Source: Porticoccaceae bacterium UBA1989
GTDB taxonomy: Bacteria > Pseudomonadota > Gammaproteobacteria > Pseudomonadales > Porticoccaceae
Reading direction: 5' to 3'
Length of the DNA stretch: 47,360 nt
NCBI GenBank assembly: GCA_002335945.1
Contig: DDDD01000041.1
Span: forward strand, 1-47,360
Each line of letters begins with the position of its first letter. The stretch's first letter is position 1. Below the pieces are notes generated by a model. It was not told the origin of the DNA. It searched no databases and saw only the letters and a program-made list of their open reading frames with translations. Position numbers and translations under genes: made by a program. Of the stretch, positions 40,027 through 47,360 are shown one piece after another.

Positions 40027-40062
40027 TATCTAGAGTGTTGTCTAGAGTGTCTTCTAGAATGC
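40027..40062. repeat. Three 12-bp tandem units
   Basis: TATCTAGAGTGT, TGTCTAGAGTGT and CTTCTAGAATGC stand head to tail just upstream of the yciO start. Each contains the six-base palindrome TCTAGA, which gives three sites spaced 12 bp apart. Confidence 0.7.
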
Positions 40063-40108
40063 GCTCGGATTCTAAAACTCGGCGCGCATTATCACACAGC
40101 TACAGCCT

Positions 40109-43100
40109 TTATTGGGCATCTGATGTGACTGTTTTTTTCAGGAACTGTACTTCAAAATCCGCCGCCGGTAATGGCTTGGCGACGAGATAGCCCTGAAAAC
40201 TGTCACAGCCTAATGCTCTAAGTATTTCTCGCTGGCCTTCGGTCTCTACCCCTTCGGCAACGGTTTTCATGTCTAGATTTTGTGCCAGACCAACAATGCC
40301 CGAGACAATGGCGCTATCGCTGGGATCTGTCTCTATATCCTGAATAAATGAGCGGTCAATTTTTAGCACGTCAACCGGCAGACGCTTTAGATAGTTTAAT
40401 GATGAATAGCCACTGCCGAAATCATCGATAGCCACCGAGATTCCCATGCTTTTAATCTTAACCAGTTCGGTACTCATCAACTCAGGGTGATTCATCAGGG
40501 TACTTTCAGTAATTTCCAACTCAAGCACATCTTTGGGCAGGCTGTGGCGGCTCACTAATTTTTTGAGCTCGCCATGGAGTTCTTCCGCCATTAAATCTTT
40601 GACCGAAAGATTCAGTGCCAGGGTCAACTTATACCCAGCAGCGAGCCAGTCGTGAAGCTGCCCTGCCCCCTGCTCTAGTACCCAGTCACTCAGTCTGTTG
40701 ATCAGACCACTCTCTTCGGCCAGTGGAATAAATACATTGGGCCCAAGTATGCCGTCGGTTGGATGGTTCCAGCGCACCAATGCCTCAGCTCCCACTAGGT
40801 TACCGGTGCGAAAATCAATTTTGGGCTGGTAGTAAAGTTCTAGCTCGTTGCGCTCTATGGCCTGCCGTAATTCGCGCTCCATTTCTAGGCGGTCAGCAAT
40901 TTCGGCTTCCATCCCAGTTTCATAAAAACAGTACTCATTACGCTTTTCTTTGGCTTTAAACATGGCCGAGTCAGCATGCTTAATTAATGAACTGACGTCG
41001 CTGCCATTATCGGGAAAGATAGAGATACCAATACTGGTAGTAACAAACATTTTCTTTTGCATAAAGACAAAGGCCTGACTCAGGGAGTGACAGATTTTTG
41101 CCGCTACCTTGGCAGCCGTCTCGGGCCCCTCTATTTTCTCCAGCACAATGGTAAATTCGTCGCCGCCCAAACGGGCGATAAAATCTTGTTCGCGAACGCA
41201 GTTGCGAATTCGATCGGACACGGCTTTAAGAAGCAAGTCGCCGGCATCATGGCCCATGGTGTCGTTGATCATTTTAAAGCGATCTAGATCGAGAAACAGA
41301 ATGGCAAACTTCTCATTTTCTGCGGCGGCATGGTTCACGACAAGCTGCAGATGCTGCATCAAATTGGTGCGGTTGGGCAGACTGGTGAGTGGGTCGTGGT
41401 AGGCCAGTCGCTTAACGTGCTTTTCGGCTCGATTGGCTTTGATCAGTCGCGCTACGCGCTGCTTCATTACCGAGAAGTTAATGGGTTTTGAAATGTAGTC
41501 GGTGGCACCAGACGAAAAGGCTTTAATAATGGAGTCTTCGTCTTCAAGGCCGGTAATCATGAGCACGGGAATATCTGCCCCATTGGGGAGATCGCGAATA
41601 TGTTGGCAGGCATCGAAGCCATTCATCTGGGGCATCATGGCATCCATCAGAATTAGGTCGGGCATTCGGCGCTTGCAGATTTCGATGGCCTGCATGCCAT
41701 TGCTCGCCTCTTCAGACTGGTAGTCTTCCCGTTCAAATGCCTTGACCAGCGCCAGACGAATTGAGCGGTCATCGTCGGCGACTAAGATTCTATAACTCTG
41801 TTCATGACCGGCCACCACGGCCTTGTCTACCTGCTCAAGTAGCGATACCTCCTGCTTGAGATCAATACAGAGAATCGAAAACTCTTCGCTGATCTGCGCT
41901 TCATAAGTGGCAGCATTGTCGAGGTTTTCAACCCCCGCGCGATCCTCTAACTCTTTACTGTGTCGGACCAGATTGTAGGCACCAAAGTTAGAGGCGCTAC
42001 CCTTGATGGTATGTGCAATTTCGTGGACACGACGGGCATCCTGTTCCTCAATCGCTGTTTTCAGATTTGCCAAATAGACCAGCATGTCTTCTTGAAACGC
42101 CTCGATCAGCGACCCTATAACATCTCCTACCGCATCTTTGAGTGATGCCATTACTTTGGGGTCATAACTCAGGGCAGGACTTTCGGCATCGCTGATGCGG
42201 CGTTCAAAGTTAGACATGGTGGGCGTATCACCATCAATATATTCGGCCTGGGGTTCTGCCACTCGCATAACCTGACGGGCAGAAAACTGAGCCCATTTTT
42301 CTAACTGGTGGCGCAGGCCCGCTAAGCTCAAGGGCTTGGGCAGAAAGTCACTCATGCCCGCATCTTTACAGCGGCTAGCTTCAGCTTTGGAATTGTTGGC
42401 GGTCATGGCAATAATGGGTAAGTGGCCCGCATCATGCCCTTCATACTGGCGCACCTGAGCCGTGGCATCGTAGCCACTCATCACAGGCATGTTGCAGTCC
42501 ATGAGTACGAGGTCAAATCGGTCACGCACTATTTTCTCGACACCGTCTCGGCCATTGCCTGCAATATCCGATTCGCAACCCAGCTTGTCCAGCATAGCCA
42601 CAGCCACTTGCTGGTTAGCACGGTTGTCATCGACCACTAACACCTTGCAGGGTCGGTCGGGAATAATGTCGACGATCTGCTCTAACGACGATTCTTCGAG
42701 GGTGGCACCCACAAAATATCTGCTGAGACATTGGAAAAATGAGTCTGACTTTAGCGGCTTGTTAAGTCGCGGTAAGGGTAGATCTCTAGTAACAGGGTCC
42801 GATGACCAGGGGTTGCTCAGCATTACCACCATACGGTCTTTGAATCGGGGCTCTTTATTAATAACCCGAAGGAAGTCATCGAATTTGATATCGGCCAGAT
42901 CTTGATCGACAAACATCACGTCAAAACTAGACTCATTCGAGCCGCCTCTAATCGCCTCAAAGGCCTCGAGACCCGACCTAACCAGATAGGTCTCTGCCCC
43001 CAGATGCGCCAATTTGCTACTGGCAAAATCTGTCATCACAGGACTCTTGGTCACTACAAGAATCCGTAGATTTTCTATCTGCGGCAGCCGTGGTTCTTCC

Positions 43101-44626
43101 TCTGCATTTGCCACCACTTCGATAGGAATCGTAAAACTGAACTGGCTTCCCTCGCCCAGCGCACTTGCCACCGACACCTGGCCACCCATCAATTCAACAA
43201 TTTGCTTGCAGATAGCCAGGCCAAGACCGGTGCCCTGATACTCTTTGGTGGTCGATGAATCAACCTGAGTAAAGGCTTCGAATATCCGCTCCTGGTCATT
43301 ATCCCTAATACCAATGCCCGTATCCTTGACGGTGAAAATTAACTGGGTGATACCCTTGGGAGCCCGCTCGATACGGTTTTTACCTCTGGCGAGACTCACA
43401 TAGATAGAAACCTCACCAGACTCAGTAAACTTAATGCCATTACCCACTAGATTAATCAGCACCTGACGGATTCTGGCACAGTCTGTGTGCAGGGTTAGAG
43501 GAACGTTGTCGTCAACCATATAGCCGATATCGATATGCTTCTTGAGGGCCTGACTGGCCAATAACCCAACCACATCATCGAGGGTATCTTCTAGCATGCA
43601 GTCTTGGTTGCTAATGGTGACTTTGCCCGCATCGGCCTCGGAAAAGCTTAAGACCTCATCAATCAATCTGAGTAGTGCATAACCTGAGGACTGGGCAGTC
43701 TGCACATACTCTTGCTGCTTGAGGCTAAGGCCCATGGTCAGTAACAGGTCCAACATACCCAGCACAGCATTCATTGGTGTGCGCAATTCATGGGTTACAT
43801 TGGCGGCAAACTCGCCCTTGGCCTTGGCGGATTCCAGTGCTGACTGCATGGCCATATGCAAATCGTCACGACGACTTTCCAATACTTCCATCATGCCGTT
43901 AAAAGACGCCTGCATCGCGGTAATATCTTCAGGCCCACCAATCTCTGAGCGAATACCACTATCGCCATTCTTCGCCTTCTTCATGGTCGCGGAGAGCTCT
44001 TCGATGGGCTTGGTGACACGCAACGAAATACTCAGCAGCAACACTAATAACAGCACAGCAATGCCCGATGAGATCACCAGATTGCTATTGAGAATACTCT
44101 GCTGCATGAGTTTCTGTGTGTCTTTACCCACCAGCACGGTGATGTAACCTAAAAGGAAGGAGTCTTGATCGCCGGGTAAAATATTGAGTTGATTGTCGTA
44201 ATCTTGGCTGGACATCACCGGGGATGAAAATACCCAGTAATCACTGCTCTCATTAACGAGGGAGAGCTCGCTAACCCTGCTCTTAACTTTAAGCTGGGTG
44301 AATTCTCGACCGAGACTAAACAGCTCCTCTTGCTTGTCTGTCTCAATAGTTATGCCCTTAACCCCAGGAAAATTAATCGCATTTTCGGCAACGTCTCGAG
44401 CGGACTCTACACTTTGGTAGAGCAGCGCCAACTCACTTTGGCCGGCCAGAGATTCAGTTACCTGAAGACTTTGCTTGATCTGTTGTTCGGTAATAATAGA
44501 GGTGGAAACATTGCTCACCACAAAAGATGTCACCAGAGTGAGTACAATAATGCCGCCCATAAAGATCAGCGAAAGCTGGTGCCTGAATTTCAGACGATCG
44601 AACCACCGCTTATGTTTGAAGATCAT
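40109..44626 (-). CDS. BarA-like hybrid histidine kinase fused to GGDEF and EAL domains
   Basis: This is a 1505-residue inner-membrane signalling protein. Domains in order are: transmembrane helix (about 18-40), periplasmic region, second helix (about 180-205), HAMP, HisKA with His279 (NVTHELRTPMNAVLG), HATPase (DTGIGI, GTGLGLAICKQIV), a partly degenerate receiver (Asp574 kept, acidic pair lost), a receiver with Asp710, Hpt with His872, a receiver with Asp995, GGDEF 1154-1158 (RLGGDEF) and EAL 1281-1283 (EALVRW), with DDFGSGYSSLNYLKRLP. Phosphorelay and cyclic-di-GMP synthesis and breakdown are thus joined in one chain; all main catalytic motifs look intact. It lies 6 bp after a periplasmic binding-protein gene, its likely sensor partner. 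Confidence 0.95.
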   Translation of the reverse strand: MIFKHKRWFDRLKFRHQLSLIFMGGIIVLTLVTSFVVSNVSTSIITEQQIKQSLQVTESLAGQSELALLYQSVESARDVAENAINFPGVKGITIETDKQEELFSLGREFTQLKVKSRVSELSLVNESSDYWVFSSPVMSSQDYDNQLNILPGDQDSFLLGYITVLVGKDTQKLMQQSILNSNLVISSGIAVLLLVLLLSISLRVTKPIEELSATMKKAKNGDSGIRSEIGGPEDITAMQASFNGMMEVLESRRDDLHMAMQSALESAKAKGEFAANVTHELRTPMNAVLGMLDLLLTMGLSLKQQEYVQTAQSSGYALLRLIDEVLSFSEADAGKVTISNQDCMLEDTLDDVVGLLASQALKKHIDIGYMVDDNVPLTLHTDCARIRQVLINLVGNGIKFTESGEVSIYVSLARGKNRIERAPKGITQLIFTVKDTGIGIRDNDQERIFEAFTQVDSSTTKEYQGTGLGLAICKQIVELMGGQVSVASALGEGSQFSFTIPIEVVANAEEEPRLPQIENLRILVVTKSPVMTDFASSKLAHLGAETYLVRSGLEAFEAIRGGSNESSFDVMFVDQDLADIKFDDFLRVINKEPRFKDRMVVMLSNPWSSDPVTRDLPLPRLNKPLKSDSFFQCLSRYFVGATLEESSLEQIVDIIPDRPCKVLVVDDNRANQQVAVAMLDKLGCESDIAGNGRDGVEKIVRDRFDLVLMDCNMPVMSGYDATAQVRQYEGHDAGHLPIIAMTANNSKAEASRCKDAGMSDFLPKPLSLAGLRHQLEKWAQFSARQVMRVAEPQAEYIDGDTPTMSNFERRISDAESPALSYDPKVMASLKDAVGDVIGSLIEAFQEDMLVYLANLKTAIEEQDARRVHEIAHTIKGSASNFGAYNLVRHSKELEDRAGVENLDNAATYEAQISEEFSILCIDLKQEVSLLEQVDKAVVAGHEQSYRILVADDDRSIRLALVKAFEREDYQSEEASNGMQAIEICKRRMPDLILMDAMMPQMNGFDACQHIRDLPNGADIPVLMITGLEDEDSIIKAFSSGATDYISKPINFSVMKQRVARLIKANRAEKHVKRLAYHDPLTSLPNRTNLMQHLQLVVNHAAAENEKFAILFLDLDRFKMINDTMGHDAGDLLLKAVSDRIRNCVREQDFIARLGGDEFTIVLEKIEGPETAAKVAAKICHSLSQAFVFMQKKMFVTTSIGISIFPDNGSDVSSLIKHADSAMFKAKEKRNEYCFYETGMEAEIADRLEMERELRQAIERNELELYYQPKIDFRTGNLVGAEALVRWNHPTDGILGPNVFIPLAEESGLINRLSDWVLEQGAGQLHDWLAAGYKLTLALNLSVKDLMAEELHGELKKLVSRHSLPKDVLELEITESTLMNHPELMSTELVKIKSMGISVAIDDFGSGYSSLNYLKRLPVDVLKIDRSFIQDIETDPSDSAIVSGIVGLAQNLDMKTVAEGVETEGQREILRALGCDSFQGYLVAKPLPAADFEVQFLKKTVTSDAQ

Positions 44627-44632
44627 TGTCTG

Positions 44633-45538
44633 TTACCTTGCCGGGAGTACCAGATCGATATAGTGCATTTTATCGTCTGTTAAGGTGATGCCAAGGTGGT
44701 TACTTGTCCGTTCATTGACGGTAACAAATACATTGGTTAATGGCTCCATTGCAGCAGCCTGCTCATTTCCCTGAGCACGGCCAAGGGCAATCTCTCCCAA
44801 TCTAATCCCCATCTTAAAATTATCCGGATACACCGAAAATAATGCGCCGCGTTTTACATGGGTCGGGTTAGAGGAGAACACCACAAAATCAGATTTCCAT
44901 GAGGCCTCAAGTAACATCGATAACAGCGCGTTATTAACAAATCGATCGCCGGGCAAAATCCACACCGAATCGTCGGCATCAAGATTCTCTACCAGCTCTC
45001 GGTAAACATTCGCGGCATCACGTATATCCGCTGCCTGTTTAATCACTAAATTCAAACCCAGTTTCTCTAGCGCGACCTTCGCCGCCGCCACATTAATCAC
45101 ATTGCCTTTGGGCCGATCGACCACATAGATATTCTTTACGCTAGGCACCAGCACCTGTAACCGCTGCACAATTGCCTCAGGGGCAGGCACCATGGTCAGA
45201 CCCAAAACACCCTCTATACGGACACTGATGGCCCCCACTATTAATGGGTGGTTCAGTTGCTTGCCCAGCAACTGCTTAACCGGCCTGCCCCCTAGGGCAA
45301 TCACAATTTCGTTCTCATAGCTGTCAATAAGGTCGACACTGTTAAGCCCATTGGCCAGTTCGAGCCTGTGTACTGGCGATCCATAGCCCTGCTCGGCACC
45401 GTCCGCAATGGTTTGATAAACCTGCGCGAAAGGCTGCCTCACCTCCGGGTAGACAACCACCAATGGGGAGGTCTCAGCAGACGCCAGTGCACACCAGAGG
45501 CTTGCACATACCAATGCTATTGAGAGCCGAGCTGTCAT
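44633..45538 (-). CDS. ABC_sub_bind-type periplasmic protein
   Basis: This 301-residue exported protein has a signal peptide ending LASA (about residue 20) and a type-I periplasmic binding fold resembling the ABC_sub_bind family (TrpX-like). Visible segments are IVIALGGRPVKQLL, VKNIYVVDRPKGN, DDSVWILPGDRFVNNALLSMLLEAS and GIRLGEIALGRA. No ABC permease or ATPase is nearby. Because the kinase gene follows after 6 bp and a TonB-dependent receptor gene precedes it by 76 bp, it probably senses a ligand and signals through the kinase's periplasmic domain rather than serving transport. This role is inference. Confidence 0.85.
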   Translation of the reverse strand: MTARLSIALVCASLWCALASAETSPLVVVYPEVRQPFAQVYQTIADGAEQGYGSPVHRLELANGLNSVDLIDSYENEIVIALGGRPVKQLLGKQLNHPLIVGAISVRIEGVLGLTMVPAPEAIVQRLQVLVPSVKNIYVVDRPKGNVINVAAAKVALEKLGLNLVIKQAADIRDAANVYRELVENLDADDSVWILPGDRFVNNALLSMLLEASWKSDFVVFSSNPTHVKRGALFSVYPDNFKMGIRLGEIALGRAQGNEQAAAMEPLTNVFVTVNERTSNHLGITLTDDKMHYIDLVLPAR

Positions 45539-45614
45539 TAATCCTTTAATTTCGATACCCCTTTTCGCGATTTAAACCAATATCCTTTTTAGCCCGCCAT
45601 TACATTTAAGTCCG

Positions 45615-47360
45615 TTAGAATGTATAGCGAATTTCCCCGAGAAAACTACGCCCCGATAGTGGCAAGTCGTTGGGAAGAAAAGGAACTGGCTGTCCATTTG
45701 GACTTGGTTCTCGAGCATCATCATCAAAAATATTATTCATAATCAAAGCCACTTCAATATGCTTCGACACACGATGACGAACATTCATATCAACCATTAA
45801 GTAATCATCAATTACGAGGCGGCTGTCACCAGACTCCCGATTACGACCCATTACCCAGTTCGCCTGAGCATTAAATGTCCAGCTGTCATCAAGCCGCCAG
45901 TCACCCCGAAGGTAGAGCTGTCGCTCGGGAGAGTTAGCGGCGTCAGCATCCAAGAGTTCGTCTTCGGATTTTTGAATTGAAAAGTTACCACTTAGCTTTA
46001 GATCATCAGTAGCAATCCATTTAACTTCGAACTCCATTCCACGGCCTGTTTGCTCACCCACATTATGTGCTGTACCAGTACTTCCGTTCATGTCAGAAAC
46101 AAACTGAATAATGTCCGTCCAGTTGTAATGAAAGAAATTCATATTAATGGTGAGGTCATAGCTTGGACGATAATCAAATGCCAATTCATAGCTGGTGATT
46201 TCTTCCGGCTTTAAATCGGGATTACCCAATACCAATGGATTATTGATGGCGCGAGTTTGTGCAAAAGACGGGGCTCGGAATGCCTCACCGTAAAGTAACT
46301 TGGTTGTTAGCTTATAGCCCGTTGACCAAACCAGCGCTAAACGAGGATTGGTGGTACTGCCAAAGTCAGAGTATTTATCATGACGAAGACCTGCCGTCAG
46401 TTCCCAGTCGTTAGCTAACTGCCATACATCTTGGACATAGGCATAGTTATTGTCGCGCTTGTCTTCAGTGAGAAAAACCAACGGGGTATCTGAGACATCC
46501 ACAACCGGATCCCCGGGAAGAATAAACAGACCCGTATTAGGGTTGATACCAAAGTTTTTACGCTCCCTGACCTTGTCGATTTCTCCGTTGTAGTAACCAG
46601 ATCCAAAGCTAATATTATGTTTGTCAATACCATCATAAAGAGCAGTAAAGCCCGTACGAAAATGATTCTCATAAATTTCTGGATTACCAATAATACCGTC
46701 GGGGAAAGTACCAAATAGTGGAATACCTAAAGGGCTTATAAAGGGCCCCGTCGAACCCGAAGGGAACAACACGAAGTCACCGGTCACCTCCTGTGAGGTT
46801 TGGTAATAGCTTGCCTGTACTTCTATCTGTGTGTCTGGCAGTAGATTATCTTCGCGATAGGTTATATCAACATTATAACGATCACTTTCGAACTTATTAT
46901 CTCGGTTCAGTGCCTGTGCCGCCCCTGCTCCATCACCCACATCATTTCGAATTTGGGCGCCTATTCGAACATCCCAATCCTTATAGTTGGCTTCTAATCT
47001 TAGATCTAGATTTTCTTTGGATAGGTTGACTCTGCCAGGGGCATTGGACACTGAGGTGCCCGTAATTAGATCGAAGAATGTCTGTGCATCCGCACTGATA
47101 GTTGCATCGGAGCCATCCGTTTTTTCCGCTTCAAGAAAAGCAGAGTACTTGAGCTCCCCGTTAGACCCTCCGGCTGACAGCCATGCTCTGTTAGTTGAAA
47201 ATGACCCGGCTGAAATACCACCGGCAAGCCCTTGCAGTTCTTTGGGGCTCTTAGTGACTATATTAATAACACCGGCGAAGGCATCTGCGCCATAGAGTGC
47301 GGATCCCGGGCCGCGAATCACCTCAATCCGAGAAATAGCCTCAACGGGCATTCCGCCCCA
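45615..47360 (-). CDS. TonB-dependent outer-membrane receptor (N-terminus cut by window edge)
   Basis: At least 581 residues are visible. The frame is open to the right edge and begins inside the plug domain (WGGMPVEAISRIEVIRGPGSALYGADAFAGVINIVTKS), so the signal peptide, TonB box and first part of the plug are missing. The 22-strand barrel with EEITSYELAFDYRP and the C-terminal strand RSFLGEIRYTF are complete. It imports an unidentified ligand (vitamin B12-, siderophore- or oligomer-like). The next two genes, a binding protein and a hybrid kinase, suggest a linked uptake-and-sensing unit. Confidence 0.93.
   Translation of the reverse strand, partial: WGGMPVEAISRIEVIRGPGSALYGADAFAGVINIVTKSPKELQGLAGGISAGSFSTNRAWLSAGGSNGELKYSAFLEAEKTDGSDATISADAQTFFDLITGTSVSNAPGRVNLSKENLDLRLEANYKDWDVRIGAQIRNDVGDGAGAAQALNRDNKFESDRYNVDITYREDNLLPDTQIEVQASYYQTSQEVTGDFVLFPSGSTGPFISPLGIPLFGTFPDGIIGNPEIYENHFRTGFTALYDGIDKHNISFGSGYYNGEIDKVRERKNFGINPNTGLFILPGDPVVDVSDTPLVFLTEDKRDNNYAYVQDVWQLANDWELTAGLRHDKYSDFGSTTNPRLALVWSTGYKLTTKLLYGEAFRAPSFAQTRAINNPLVLGNPDLKPEEITSYELAFDYRPSYDLTINMNFFHYNWTDIIQFVSDMNGSTGTAHNVGEQTGRGMEFEVKWIATDDLKLSGNFSIQKSEDELLDADAANSPERQLYLRGDWRLDDSWTFNAQANWVMGRNRESGDSRLVIDDYLMVDMNVRHRVSKHIEVALIMNNIFDDDAREPSPNGQPVPFLPNDLPLSGRSFLGEIRYTF

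Overview
The window looks like a gammaproteobacterial chromosome, most likely a marine Cellvibrionales-type organism (SAR92, Porticoccaceae or Halieaceae-like). The evidence is the Pseudomonas-like housekeeping order gyrA, pheA, a fused tyrA-aroA, cmk, rpsA, ihfB on one strand, with mtaD, ubiG, mupP, yciK diverging from gyrA, followed by rluB, scpB, scpA, yciO. The genus-level placement is inference. No rRNA, tRNA, CRISPR array, transposase or integrase was seen.

Region A (1-2327, minus strand, runs off the left edge) is one uninterrupted reading frame that joins a TLP1-type thiolase-like protein to an enoyl-CoA hydratase. Region B (about 2.5 kb and about 23.9 kb) holds two copies of an intergenic repeat family (a dRS3-like 20-mer plus 19-bp tandem units) in the same orientation. 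They bracket region C exactly.

Region C (2717-23522, all minus strand) is a roughly 21-kb accessory catabolic island and the most interesting part of the window. Its upstream operon encodes an ABC ATPase, an M20 metallohydrolase, an ABC permease, a TauA-like binding protein, an allophanate-hydrolase-type amidase and a porin. A second operon encodes another NitT/TauT-type ABC transporter, with a Cys-Cys membrane protein, an SCO protein, a PCuAC copper chaperone and a diheme cytochrome c in the same operon. Next come a GntR/UTRA regulator and a redox module: an AprA/fumarate-reductase-like flavoprotein, an AprB-like 2[4Fe-4S] ferredoxin, a HEAT-repeat protein, a 7Fe ferredoxin, a DUF971 protein, a YeiH-type putative sulfate/sulfite exporter, a ferredoxin-NADP reductase and the Fe-S carrier Mrp. 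A 16-bp operator-like inverted repeat (ACTTG-N6-CAAGT) lies upstream of gntR and of both transport operons. Both transport operons also carry sigma-54-like GG-N10-GC promoters 22-23 bp from that operator, with NtrC-like dyads further upstream. My reading is a coordinately regulated, possibly nitrogen-responsive pathway for an organic nitrogen and/or sulfonate compound. It imports the substrate, cleaves C-N bonds, carries out an Fe-S/flavin redox step and exports a sulfur oxyanion. The substrate is unknown.

Region D (24043-40009) is the conserved housekeeping block listed above. Region E (40109-47360) holds a 1505-residue BarA-like hybrid kinase that also carries GGDEF and EAL domains, a periplasmic ABC_sub_bind-type protein that could be its sensor partner, and a TonB-dependent receptor cut by the right window edge.
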